From positions 1 through 64,000 of the forward strand of contig NNSG01000001.1 in NCBI GenBank assembly GCA_002256485.1: DNA of 64,000 nt, read 5' to 3'. The position numbers and the translations under genes are program-made. Source of the stretch: Fidelibacterota bacterium 408169. Its GTDB lineage: Bacteria > Fidelibacterota > Marinisomatia > Marinisomatales > TCS55. The notes beneath the pieces are model-generated. The model saw nothing but the letters and a program-made list of their open reading frames with translations. It was not told where the DNA came from and made no database searches. Positions 37,001 through 45,218 of this stretch are shown here, piece by piece. The stretch's first letter is position 1; each line of letters opens with the position of its first letter.

Positions 37001-37117
37001 CAAATTTCTTGGAATGGAAAAGATCTGATGCAAAAAGAACTTCCCAGTGGAATTTATTTATATTCAGTCAAGTCAAATTATAATATAGTAAGCGGTAAGT
37101 TCACATACTTAAAGTAA
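34088..37117 (+). CDS. Large secreted repeat protein with type IX sorting domain
   Basis: This 1009-residue exported protein has a signal peptide (ends F-A-Q near residue 17). More than ten repeats of about 45-60 residues follow, containing A-W-x-D-x-R-x-x-x-x-D-I-Y-x-Q-x-x-x-x-x-G, a propeller-like repeat common in FCB exoproteins. The C-terminal 85 residues form a Por secretion sorting domain starting S-A-Y-P-N-P-F-N and including G-K-F-Q-I-S-W-N-G. It is predicted to pass the outer membrane by the type IX system. Function of the repeats is unknown; no catalytic motif was seen. Confidence 0.8.
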   Translation: MMKRYLFIIAAFSLSFAQETLWEANGIPIRQGVHIEWQRTVCPGDNGSAIFVWSDTRNGSRNVFAQKVNASGNFLWGENGAAVTNLPGRQEDPVAIADGNGGAFIAWADYRFDDESDIFIQHIDGNGNQLMNSDGIPLAQVNGRQLTINMCTDSSGGVFVTWQDKRNLLDDDIYGTHVSASHNIVAPGTGVSIIEMNGNQGAKSLEYAGSGQATLLWTDTRSGAGNDIYGQKINMDMTKVFADEGLPIAVTDELETKPRTTYMSNDTSFVVWQSGTESSNIYFNFLTSNGLVFSDPIVISTFSSNKKGPRVKRNGVGDVFVQWTDYRADTTNGNHYYQKITNGGARAWDDGGVQLDNDGDDHNARFVGEANGGLHIYWENGTYPDVDIYYTLIPPNGQVSYPPDIIEVSLSNGYQSMPIAVSDGAYGSYVIFADQENGSIDLRTQFIDGFVEQFEENGSLAMQGLDGDVNFVSSIYNSNLLTGNILTWIDTRSRNKLYGNIVNINEPHFNFVNGEQLTDYEAYIWPIFQEPVSLFHSSGKVFSVVFDVSSGEKLIRFSGFDENLTPLWGDSGIVVYDFLAEQNSPYLIELSESIGIMWSDFREGDGFDIFFQKYDFNGNNLLQEGGVKIVDGSWLDNYLESAFVTADGEILFIWVEDVWGSGSLKYNIINEDGSLATNGIPGGYVLDNSGDPENSRSEILPSNTGIITAWEEIHNFSKDIYGNIINWDGSLMHSSNVAITSLPNDQSKITLTVGEESACVVWEDFENGVEPDISGRFVALDNFDLITDNIAICQADSFQGNPKLKYNENGKYIVVWEDGRGSAVDDPTLTGGLDIYLQILSENGIVLQENGVAVASEYHNQSLPQLEMLSITEGTVNDKIWLLSWVDMRSSGKADLKNLYAQGIQVITAGVDDEVIPREFSVSSAYPNPFNGRVALDIAISQVEPVVFTIHNVLGQAVYQQTFLPTRAGKFQISWNGKDLMQKELPSGIYLYSVKSNYNIVSGKFTYLK

Positions 37118-37127
37118 TATATTAAGT

Positions 37128-39494
37128 ATGTATTTTCACAAGAAAGGGGTTGAAACCTATAAATTATGCTTTTATTCTTTAATCCTCGCCCTAAAGGACG
37201 AGGTAACTAAAAAGCTGATTCCTTTTCTTTTTTTAAGCAATCTAATTTTTAGTCAAGCATTGGATTCTCGTTACCACACGTTACCTGAAATAGAAGCATT
37301 GTTGGATTCCCTGGATCAAATTGAGGCATATGATAATATGTATCATCTAGAGACTATCGGATATTCCACACAGGAAAATCTCCCAATAAAAGCAGTCAAA
37401 ATATCGGACAATGCGGATGTGAAAGAGGATGAAGCCCGTTTACTTTTTCTTGGGCAATGCCACGCAGAGGAGGTTTTGGGAGTAGAAGCGGTCATTGAAT
37501 TGATATATTTTTTACTTGATCCACCAGCAGCTAATGCTCAACATGTAAATATTCTGCGTCAAAACCTTGAAATCTGGATTGTACCCACCTATAATCCTGA
37601 AGGGTTGAACGTGGTACATTCAGGGCTCGATGTCAGTTATAGGAAAAATAAACACGATTTCAGTCCTATGGGACCTTTTCCAAATGGTGTATTTGACTAT
37701 AACCCCGCAATTGGTTATGATATTGATGGTGTTGACTTCAATCGAAACTATGATTTCAACTGGATGTTTGGAGATGGGTTTATGGAACTTGATCCATCCG
37801 GTTATGCTGCACATTACGATTATTATAAAGGACCTGAACCTTGGTCAGAGACTGAAGTCCAGGCGATTCGGGATTTGGCGTTGGAAAATGAATTCCTTTT
37901 TTCAATTGCCTGGCATAGTTCACGTTCAGGTAGTTTATCAGAAAAAGTATTTACATCATGGAGTTGGGAAGATACAAAATTTACTCCAGATATTGATATT
38001 ATGAAAAATATCGGAGATAACCTTGCTGCAAAAATTGTTAAAGAAAATGGTGTGGGAAATTATTTATCGAAGTATGGAACCAGCCGACGGGGAAAAGCTC
38101 ATGCATGGTTTTATAAAGCGACTGGTTGTTTTCAGTATTTGATCGAATGCGGTACGGCAAACCTCCAACCGGACAGTGCATTAATTGAGGATACAATTGA
38201 CAGACTTATGCCGGCGCAAATGTATCTCTTGGATCGAGCGATAGGATATAATGAAGATGCGGCTCAAATTACAGGAATCGTCCGAGATGAGTCCGGTAAT
38301 ATAATGGAAGATGTTGAGGTGATTATTGACGAAAACGATGGTGGTGTTTTAACACCGCGAAAAACAGACGAATTTGGTCGTTTTCGACGCGTGTTAGCTC
38401 CAGGTACATATACATTACGCTTTCGAAAATTTGGCTATGAAGAAACAGTTATTCAAGCTACAGCAAATAACAGTGTTATTTACGAGACAGATGTTTTTGT
38501 GACATCAAAGGAAATGTATGATATTTCTTTCAACTTAAATGGATCTTGGATTGTTCGGTATTCGAATGATGTTTTTTCAGGTGAACAATCTACAAGTCAA
38601 ATACTGCAGCTTCCTGAAGGAATGTGGACTCTATCGGTATTTCAATCAGTAGATGGAGCATTTGATTTTATGCCATGGATTAGGACGATCGATATACAAA
38701 ATAATTTTGAAATTAATCCGTCATTTCCCGATGCATCTTCGACAATATTAACAATTGCCGACAGCAGTTGGTGGGCAAATGTTTCAGGTGATTGGGTTTT
38801 TAATGAGGATACATTAAAAACAAATTCCGGTTTTCTTTATGCTAATAACGATTCTTTGTTAGAAATATGGACATTAGAATCTTCTTGGTTTGATGTGAGC
38901 GGATCCAACAGAATTGTTCTTGAAATCAATCATCAATATGAATTGGAGTGGGATCACGATTCTGTCGAAGTAAGTATAGTTGATGTAAATGGTAAAATAG
39001 CGAGTAAAATTTGGAAAGATCAAGACTGGGAAGAACTACACACAGAGTTTGTTTGGGTGAATGATACATCCGAATTTGATTCAGTGAAAGTTCAATTAAC
39101 GTTTGGTAGGGATCAAACCGTTGCGTATAGAGGATGGCTTGTGGAAAGTTTGAAACTATTTTCCGGGTATGAAGACTATGTCGGAATTCACTCAAGTGGT
39201 AATTTTAATCCCATCCAAGTGGGTTCAGCCAGTACGGCCTATCCGAATCCATCCACAGGGATGGTCGCAATTGACCTAGAAAATTGGAGGAATCCGGTAA
39301 ACATAACCGTTTATAATTTACTGGGGCAGGAAATATACCGGGAAAGGATTACGGTTCTGTCATCTCAACGACAAACGTGGCGATTTGACTTGCAAAACCA
39401 ACTGGGTACACCGGTAAGTTCAGGCGTTTATTTCATTCGCATATCAGGAAACAAAAAGGAATTCATCCGCAAATGCGTATTATTAAAACCATAA
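37128..39494 (+). CDS. M14 zinc carboxypeptidase with type IX sorting domain
   Basis: This 788-residue secreted metallocarboxypeptidase has zinc ligands H112 and E115 in G-Q-C-H-A-E-E, with substrate-binding residues in the D-F-N-R-N-Y block near 205 and the catalytic Glu340 in L-I-E-C-G. A carboxypeptidase regulatory-like beta domain (about 380-450) follows, then a jelly-roll-like region. The last 85 residues are a sorting domain beginning T-A-Y-P-N-P. The start is odd: from ATG 37128, about 29 residues precede the signal-like K-K-L-I-P-F-L-F-L-S-N. A palindrome lies within this leader, and no standard start codon is close to the signal. Confidence 0.83.
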   Translation: MYFHKKGVETYKLCFYSLILALKDEVTKKLIPFLFLSNLIFSQALDSRYHTLPEIEALLDSLDQIEAYDNMYHLETIGYSTQENLPIKAVKISDNADVKEDEARLLFLGQCHAEEVLGVEAVIELIYFLLDPPAANAQHVNILRQNLEIWIVPTYNPEGLNVVHSGLDVSYRKNKHDFSPMGPFPNGVFDYNPAIGYDIDGVDFNRNYDFNWMFGDGFMELDPSGYAAHYDYYKGPEPWSETEVQAIRDLALENEFLFSIAWHSSRSGSLSEKVFTSWSWEDTKFTPDIDIMKNIGDNLAAKIVKENGVGNYLSKYGTSRRGKAHAWFYKATGCFQYLIECGTANLQPDSALIEDTIDRLMPAQMYLLDRAIGYNEDAAQITGIVRDESGNIMEDVEVIIDENDGGVLTPRKTDEFGRFRRVLAPGTYTLRFRKFGYEETVIQATANNSVIYETDVFVTSKEMYDISFNLNGSWIVRYSNDVFSGEQSTSQILQLPEGMWTLSVFQSVDGAFDFMPWIRTIDIQNNFEINPSFPDASSTILTIADSSWWANVSGDWVFNEDTLKTNSGFLYANNDSLLEIWTLESSWFDVSGSNRIVLEINHQYELEWDHDSVEVSIVDVNGKIASKIWKDQDWEELHTEFVWVNDTSEFDSVKVQLTFGRDQTVAYRGWLVESLKLFSGYEDYVGIHSSGNFNPIQVGSASTAYPNPSTGMVAIDLENWRNPVNITVYNLLGQEIYRERITVLSSQRQTWRFDLQNQLGTPVSSGVYFIRISGNKKEFIRKCVLLKP
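37184..37203. repeat. Small palindrome within the 5' end of the carboxypeptidase gene
   Basis: CCTCGCCCTAAAGGACGAGG is nearly self-complementary (CCTCG/CGAGG with inner CC/GG). It falls between the gene's only upstream ATG and its signal-peptide region. It resembles dispersed short palindromes seen elsewhere in this window. If it is an inserted element, it may have displaced the original start region of the gene. Confidence 0.45.
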
Positions 39495-42400
39495 TTTTAC
39501 TTTCATTGTCGATTCTTTTTGCGGCCCAACCCACATTTAGGGGTAAAGACCGCGCGTCCATTTTAAATGGGCCGATACCCATGGCTTTCCGCAATTTTAT
39601 TTCCTCCACATATGATATACCCTTGAGTCAACTCAATCCTCAACGAGGCTCCTATTTGATTATTACTCCGGACAATATGGAGCAATATTTAGATGAGTTA
39701 ATTTTGTTTAAAAAATCCCAGGGATTTGATGTATATGTAAAAACATTGAGCGAAACAGGCCCGACGGCAGATGACGTGAAGAATACAATCTCTGAAACAT
39801 TAGCCACTGATCCAATGCTTGAATATGTATTACTCATCGGTGATGTGGATGGTGTAGCCACTATGCCGTCATTTTATTATGGTCCTAATAATGATGTGAC
39901 TGACCAGAAATATACCCATTTACTAGGGAACGACTTTTTCCCGGATGTATTTATCGGTCGTTTATCCGTTGATTCCATTTCGGAATTGGTTGTTTTAATT
40001 CGTAAAACGATTAATTATGCTCGAGATCCAATATCATTCAATCCGGATTGGCTGGATAAGGCATTGGTGGTGGCGGGGAATTACAGCAATACAGTGCCTA
40101 TTCCCATTACCCCAAAATGGACATCTTACTGGGTTCGTGATCTATTACTGGATGAAGGATATTCATCTGTAGACACAGTTTTTTATCCGCCCACACAGCA
40201 GGGTGCTTCACTGATCCAGAATTATATCAACAATGGTGTGGGACTTGTGAATTATCGCGGCTGGGGTGATGCAAATGGCTGGCATTATCCTGAATTTCAT
40301 GTGAGTGATGTGGCCGGACTCAACAACGGCTGGATGACACCGGTATTCACCAGTTTTGTATGTAATGCAAATGACTTTGCGAATAATGTGGATCCTTGTC
40401 TTGGAGAAGCATTGGTTCGAGCCGGAACACCATCCAATCCTAAAGGCGGAGTTGCAGTTGTGGGTCCATCGGATTTACATACGAACACCAAATTTAATAA
40501 TATTATCAACGCCTATATGTATGATGCCATGTTTGATGATGATGTGCTTGAAATGGCACCGGCGGTTATTGCCGGGCAAAAAGGATTATTGAAGGAATTT
40601 CCCAATCTCGACGGACCGGGCGAAGCACAGGAATTCTATTTTCATGTCTACAACATTGTGGGAGATCCGTCTTTGGCAATGCACGTGAAATCTCCAAACG
40701 AATTTTCTGTTACAACTCATACACTTTACAGGCACAATAGTGGTTTCACAATTGGCGTGATGGATCAAAATGATAATCCCTTAGCAGGTGCTGTAGTTTC
40801 AATTATGACTGGTGATAGTTTGTTAGCAAAAGGTGTGACAGATCATTTAGGCTATTTTCATTCAAATGTTCCACTCGTAAATGTTTTTGCTGTTGATATT
40901 TATGTAAACAAAAATGGTTATTTACAATACTATGAAGAACTTGTTACAGAATCGCTAGATGTAGAATTGATGTTAATTGGTTATGAATTGCAAAATGACA
41001 GCAATGGCAATGGAATTCTGGAAACAGGAGAAATGGTAGATGTGTATCCAATTTTCAAGAATTCAGGACATAATTCTATGAATTCGATTAATGCAGATAT
41101 CGAAGATGGTTTGAATAGTCATTGTCAGGTTATTAATGGAAATGTAGTCATACCTGAATCAGATAATTATGAAGTTGTAATGACAACAACACCCTTCACA
41201 ATTAGATCAAATTCAAAAGATTTCAATCATGTTTTATTAAATATAGATACAGAATTAGCAGGTTTCAGTTTATTTATACCCGTTGTAAAACCTCAATTAG
41301 ATATACGTATTGGCCCGGAAGATTTAGCTTCAGATTTTAATTTTACACCTGAATTAACTTATCATAATTATTCTTCAGGTCTTTATGAAAATGTTGTGTG
41401 GTCGTTTACAAATCCAAATGATTTGATCGGCTGTGTCATTATTGATAGTACTGTGTATTTTGATATAGAACCATTCACATCAGAAACTATCACATTAGAT
41501 GATCATTCTTGTTCCATTAATGACACAATTTCTACAGGAAGTAATTTGACACTTGAAGTTACAATTATTCAGGATACAGTCACCATTTACCAGAACAATC
41601 ATACACTTATTATTAATCCATCAGCGACAACAGATCCCATTTCGCATACATGGTACGGCTATTGGGCATATGATGATTCGGACGCTAATTACACACAAGT
41701 ACCCACGTTTGATTGGGTAGAGCTGGATCCTAATTACGGAGGCAGCGGAGGTACGGAATATAAGTTGGATGACGATGACCATATAAACGTGGAACTGCCT
41801 TTTGATTTCCAGTATTTCGGACTGACCTACGATGAAATGACCATCAGTTCCAACGGCTGGGTTTCGTTTGAATTATGTGAAATTGATTATTTTTACAATT
41901 ATACCATTCCAATGGCTATGGGACCCAAAGCGCTATTGGCTCCGTTCTGGGACGACCTGGAAGTGATCAATGATGATTCTATCCGCATCTACACAAATCA
42001 TGATGAGGAAAATGGTCGATTTATCATTGAATGGTCCCGAGCTCTGAACGGTTTTGACGAAGTGACGGAAGAGACCTTTGCCATCCATTTGTATGATCAA
42101 ACAGCTATGCCTACGGAATCAGGTGATGGAGTCATTGAATTTCATTATTATGAAATTGCTGATGTAGATGCGGATAAAAATTATGCTACTGTAGGGATCG
42201 AAGCCCATAATAAGAATGAAGGCATTCAATATGTTTTCAACAACAGTTATGCTCCGGGAGCTGCTCCATTAGCGAATGAACGAGCCATTCGTTTTACCAC
42301 TGAATCCCCGGAAAATTATGTTGCTCCTTTGGGAACAGAAAATGAATATCTACCCACAGGATTTCAATTGCTGCCTGCATATCCGAACCCATTTAATCCA

Positions 42401-42634
42401 ATTACGACTATACGTTACCAATTACCCATTTCTTCAAATGTAAAAATGACTGTGTATGATATTTTGGGTAGGGAAGTTGTTGTTCTACTACAACAACATA
42501 AAAATAGTGGAATGTTTGCTATTCAGTGGAATGGAACGAATAGGTTTGGACAAAATGTCGCATCCGGGACTTATTTTTTGGTAATGGAAGCATTAAATTT
42601 CAATCAAATTCAAAAGGTATTATTAATCAAATGA
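39473..42634 (+). CDS. C25 (gingipain-like) protein with type IX sorting domain
   Basis: This 1053-residue exported protein has a signal peptide (1-18, ends F-A-A-Q) and a C25-type domain (about 60-400) with catalytic-type Cys297 in S-F-V-C-N-A-N. At the position exactly 33 residues earlier, where gingipains have the catalytic His of Gly-His-Gly, there is Trp264 (N-Y-R-G-W-G). A carboxypeptidase-like beta domain and a beta-sandwich follow. The C terminus is a sorting domain starting P-A-Y-P-N-P-F-N-P. It overlaps the carboxypeptidase gene by 22 bases. Proteolytic activity is doubtful without the usual His; a shifted His (H270 or H275) could substitute. Confidence 0.85.
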   Translation: MRIIKTIILLSLSILFAAQPTFRGKDRASILNGPIPMAFRNFISSTYDIPLSQLNPQRGSYLIITPDNMEQYLDELILFKKSQGFDVYVKTLSETGPTADDVKNTISETLATDPMLEYVLLIGDVDGVATMPSFYYGPNNDVTDQKYTHLLGNDFFPDVFIGRLSVDSISELVVLIRKTINYARDPISFNPDWLDKALVVAGNYSNTVPIPITPKWTSYWVRDLLLDEGYSSVDTVFYPPTQQGASLIQNYINNGVGLVNYRGWGDANGWHYPEFHVSDVAGLNNGWMTPVFTSFVCNANDFANNVDPCLGEALVRAGTPSNPKGGVAVVGPSDLHTNTKFNNIINAYMYDAMFDDDVLEMAPAVIAGQKGLLKEFPNLDGPGEAQEFYFHVYNIVGDPSLAMHVKSPNEFSVTTHTLYRHNSGFTIGVMDQNDNPLAGAVVSIMTGDSLLAKGVTDHLGYFHSNVPLVNVFAVDIYVNKNGYLQYYEELVTESLDVELMLIGYELQNDSNGNGILETGEMVDVYPIFKNSGHNSMNSINADIEDGLNSHCQVINGNVVIPESDNYEVVMTTTPFTIRSNSKDFNHVLLNIDTELAGFSLFIPVVKPQLDIRIGPEDLASDFNFTPELTYHNYSSGLYENVVWSFTNPNDLIGCVIIDSTVYFDIEPFTSETITLDDHSCSINDTISTGSNLTLEVTIIQDTVTIYQNNHTLIINPSATTDPISHTWYGYWAYDDSDANYTQVPTFDWVELDPNYGGSGGTEYKLDDDDHINVELPFDFQYFGLTYDEMTISSNGWVSFELCEIDYFYNYTIPMAMGPKALLAPFWDDLEVINDDSIRIYTNHDEENGRFIIEWSRALNGFDEVTEETFAIHLYDQTAMPTESGDGVIEFHYYEIADVDADKNYATVGIEAHNKNEGIQYVFNNSYAPGAAPLANERAIRFTTESPENYVAPLGTENEYLPTGFQLLPAYPNPFNPITTIRYQLPISSNVKMTVYDILGREVVVLLQQHKNSGMFAIQWNGTNRFGQNVASGTYFLVMEALNFNQIQKVLLIK

Positions 42635-42879
42635 GTGTAAAAATATATACAACAACTTTGTGCCCTTACTGCAAGAATGCGAAAGCACTTCTGAACAATA
42701 AGAATATCTCTTATGAAGAAATCAACATAGAAGAAAAAAATATGTCTCGGGAAGAACTGTCAAAAATAACAGGAGGTATGACTGTACCACAAATCGTTAT
42801 TAATGATGAAGCAATTGGCGGTTACGATAACCTCTGGGCATTAGATCAAAGCGGTGAATTGGAGAAAAAATTAAATTAA
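42631..42879 (+). CDS. grxC: Glutaredoxin 3
   Basis: This 82-residue glutaredoxin has the dithiol active site C-P-Y-C (residues 11-14), the cis-proline T-V-P-Q-I near residue 50 and the glutathione-binding G-G-Y-D-N. It reduces disulphides or glutathionylated thiols in the cytoplasm. Its ATG overlaps the stop of the preceding C25-like gene by four bases, an unexpected coupling of a cytosolic redox protein with an exoprotein gene. Confidence 0.93.
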   Translation: MSVKIYTTTLCPYCKNAKALLNNKNISYEEINIEEKNMSREELSKITGGMTVPQIVINDEAIGGYDNLWALDQSGELEKKLN

Positions 42880-42880
42880 T

Positions 42881-42992
42881 GTCATGTTGAATCCGTTTTT
42901 ATGCTGATGAAGAATCTTAAACATTTTTGATTAAATAAATACTTGAAATTCTTCAGTCATCCCGACAAATATCGGAATTCCATCAGAATGAC
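42881..42992. repeat. Imperfect inverted repeat, possible miniature element
   Basis: The 120-base gap between convergent genes begins GTCATGTTGAATCCG and ends CGGAATTCCATCAGAATGAC, imperfect reverse complements of each other. Internally CCGACAAATATCGG forms a small hairpin inside a GTCAT...ATGAC pair. This looks like a non-autonomous palindromic repeat sitting at the 3' ends of two convergent genes. No coding potential was seen. Confidence 0.5.
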
Positions 42993-42999
42993 AATTTTC

Positions 43000-44751
43000 T
43001 TATTTTAATAGGGTAACCTTCTGCCAACTTTCTTGTTTTTCTCCTTTTAAACGTACAAAATACGTTCCGGATGAAGCATAATTTCCATTTTCATCAAAAC
43101 CATTCCAGGTTAATACATGCTGTCCTGCATTGATATCCCCATTAAACAACTTTTTCACTAACCGTCCGTTGATATCATAGATAAATAAACTGACTTTTTC
43201 AGAAATTAAAAGATCAATCTGAATATGTGTTTGGGGATTGAATGGATTCGGATACGCATTGGAAACAGAAAAATTGTTTGGAATTTCGGGTTCAACGGAT
43301 GCTACACCATCGGTAAAAGTTAATGTATAGTCGAAATTACTGGCATCAGGGTTTTGGCTGACCACCACAAAATAAATTCTGTATGCATCTGTGGGATCTA
43401 CATTGATGGGACTTCCGCTCAATACCGTCCAAGCTGAATCTCCGTAGCTTATTATGGTGTGGAGCTCTAAATAAGAATCAGGTCCATCGTCGTTTGTCAA
43501 TGTGGCCAACACAGGATCAAATGAATTAAAGCGGATATATTGAGCCGCATTTGCATTGAGATTTGTGCTGGTTACACTTTCATTACCACCCGCACTAAAA
43601 GATACAGTAGAGAAAGTTGAAGGCGTAACTGTGTAAGAATCCGCTTCTTCATAATAATAGGGTGAAATTGATACTAAAGAAGACATGACTCTATTTGCAA
43701 TAGACATTCCATTCAACATTGATGAGAAGTTTGACCCGAAATCTTGAAATGCCTCATCTAAAGTTTGAATGCTGTATTCACCATAATAGCTATCATGGGT
43801 AATACTTTTTTCCCAGAAAGTTTTAATGGCATCTACACTTAAATGCGTATTTACATATTCGAAAAAGATAAATGAGCCGTACCAACGATTACTTGAATCT
43901 AAATTAAGTGATTGTTGTGGAGAATTAAACCATGACGACATATATTGATAACAATCATTAACATCATCATATATCATTTCTTCCATTTGAACAGATGTAG
44001 CTTCAAATACCCAAGATTCTTCAAATCCATCGTAACCAAATTGGACAGCATGAAAAAATTCATGTGCAGCAGTAACTTGAATATTTTCTATCAGTGTATT
44101 TGGAAAACCACTATAATTATGACGCATAACCATGTAACTGGTAAACGCATTTACTTCATCAGCACTGGAATTTTCATTATTACCCGAATTATTAGCCCAA
44201 TCCTCCGGTTGCACATAACCATAAACACCCGTACCGGCATTTCGAATATAAACGTCATAGGATCCGTTACCTCCATTATCATTATTTGTCGGATACCATC
44301 CGTCACCGGGAGGTTCAGAAAATCCTAATGTCGTAAGCTGGTATTCAGCTACAGTATTAAATGTTTCGGACATTACATCAATGTAATCTGGAATTGAATT
44401 ACTATTTGTATCGGTTGAACTGATAGCATTGCTTCCAGTAGTTGTATAATGAAATCTAAAATTACCACTATCATATGTTTCGTCAAGCCCAGATGCTTCA
44501 GTTCGAACATCCAAGGAACGATTAACAATTGAATTATTAAAATTGAAACCGAACTGTCTTAATTCATTTTTTATATCTTCCGGGAGACTATGACCATATC
44601 TGGCAATATTTAACAAATCATCTGTAATATGGTGTTTCGAAGTTTGGTTTGAAAAAACCTGGATAATTTCCTGTGCAGACTGAACTGTTTGGGGATGAGG
44701 TTTAGCAGATAAAATTCCCAATAAAAAGATAACTCCAAAAAGATTTTTCAT
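43000..44751 (-). CDS. Secreted HExxH metalloprotease with type IX sorting domain
   Basis: This 583-residue exported protein has a signal peptide (about 1-17) and a pro-region. A metallopeptidase domain carries H-E-F-F-H (residues 230-234) followed by A-V-Q-F-G-Y-D, which resembles MXAN_6640-type putative metalloproteases of myxobacteria and FCB genomes. The N-terminal part includes D-x-N-x-N-S-I-P-D-Y, a possible calcium-binding loop. The last 85 residues are a sorting domain beginning N-A-Y-P-N-P-F-N-P. It overlaps the upstream lipoprotein gene by four bases. Confidence 0.82.
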   Translation of the reverse strand: MKNLFGVIFLLGILSAKPHPQTVQSAQEIIQVFSNQTSKHHITDDLLNIARYGHSLPEDIKNELRQFGFNFNNSIVNRSLDVRTEASGLDETYDSGNFRFHYTTTGSNAISSTDTNSNSIPDYIDVMSETFNTVAEYQLTTLGFSEPPGDGWYPTNNDNGGNGSYDVYIRNAGTGVYGYVQPEDWANNSGNNENSSADEVNAFTSYMVMRHNYSGFPNTLIENIQVTAAHEFFHAVQFGYDGFEESWVFEATSVQMEEMIYDDVNDCYQYMSSWFNSPQQSLNLDSSNRWYGSFIFFEYVNTHLSVDAIKTFWEKSITHDSYYGEYSIQTLDEAFQDFGSNFSSMLNGMSIANRVMSSLVSISPYYYEEADSYTVTPSTFSTVSFSAGGNESVTSTNLNANAAQYIRFNSFDPVLATLTNDDGPDSYLELHTIISYGDSAWTVLSGSPINVDPTDAYRIYFVVVSQNPDASNFDYTLTFTDGVASVEPEIPNNFSVSNAYPNPFNPQTHIQIDLLISEKVSLFIYDINGRLVKKLFNGDINAGQHVLTWNGFDENGNYASSGTYFVRLKGEKQESWQKVTLLK

Positions 44752-45104
44752 TGTTTAACTCCTTGCTTGGTTGGTTTAGGCGGTAATGGACTTATCCATT
44801 GTCGTAAATGTTTCTGTGTTTTTGGGCTTAATGTTGGGAATGCTCGTTTAATTTTCATAATTGTTGGTGATGCGTCATGTTTCCCAAGTTTACCATTATA
44901 TTTCTTTGGAAGTAGCTCTTGGGCAAAAACACTATAGGTCAGATATGTATAATAATCATCTTTAGAAATATTTCCGTTTTCATGATCAATTTGTAATTGT
45001 TTTATAATAGTATAATCAGGGTTGGAGGATTGTTTTGGTGCTGTGCAACTCATCACCTGAAAGCAGATAATTATGCAAAGAGTAATATTATTTTTTATCG
45101 TCAA
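44748..45104 (-). CDS. Small putative lipoprotein
   Basis: This 118-residue protein has a hydrophobic leader and a lipobox-like V-M-S-C (Cys near residue 20), then a basic, Pro/Lys-rich mature part. The start appears to be TTG at 45104, overlapping the stop of a 42-residue membrane ORF by 17 bases. It overlaps the following metalloprotease gene by four bases, so the two are probably co-translated. No family is recognised. Confidence 0.55.
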   Translation of the reverse strand: MTIKNNITLCIIICFQVMSCTAPKQSSNPDYTIIKQLQIDHENGNISKDDYYTYLTYSVFAQELLPKKYNGKLGKHDASPTIMKIKRAFPTLSPKTQKHLRQWISPLPPKPTKQGVKQ

Positions 45105-45216
45105 ATTTTTTATATTTATTCATCCGTCGCTTATATAAAAATAAGCGAACAAATAGACCCATCAGTAATAAACCGGCTATATAAAATAAAGCATAATAGG
45201 GCAAAAGTTCAATCAT
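45088..45216 (-). CDS. Small single-span membrane protein (42 residues)
   Basis: This is a short ORF between two hypothetical genes. It starts with M-I-E-L-L-P, has one hydrophobic helix (about residues 5-27) and a very basic tail (K-R-R-M-N-K-Y-K-K). The layout resembles CcmD-like or other small membrane accessory proteins, but there is no cytochrome biogenesis gene nearby. It starts three bases before the end of the upstream gene's coding region and overlaps the lipoprotein start. Existence is supported by packing and topology only. Confidence 0.45.
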   Translation of the reverse strand: MIELLPYYALFYIAGLLLMGLFVRLFLYKRRMNKYKKFDDKK

Positions 45217-45218
45217 CT

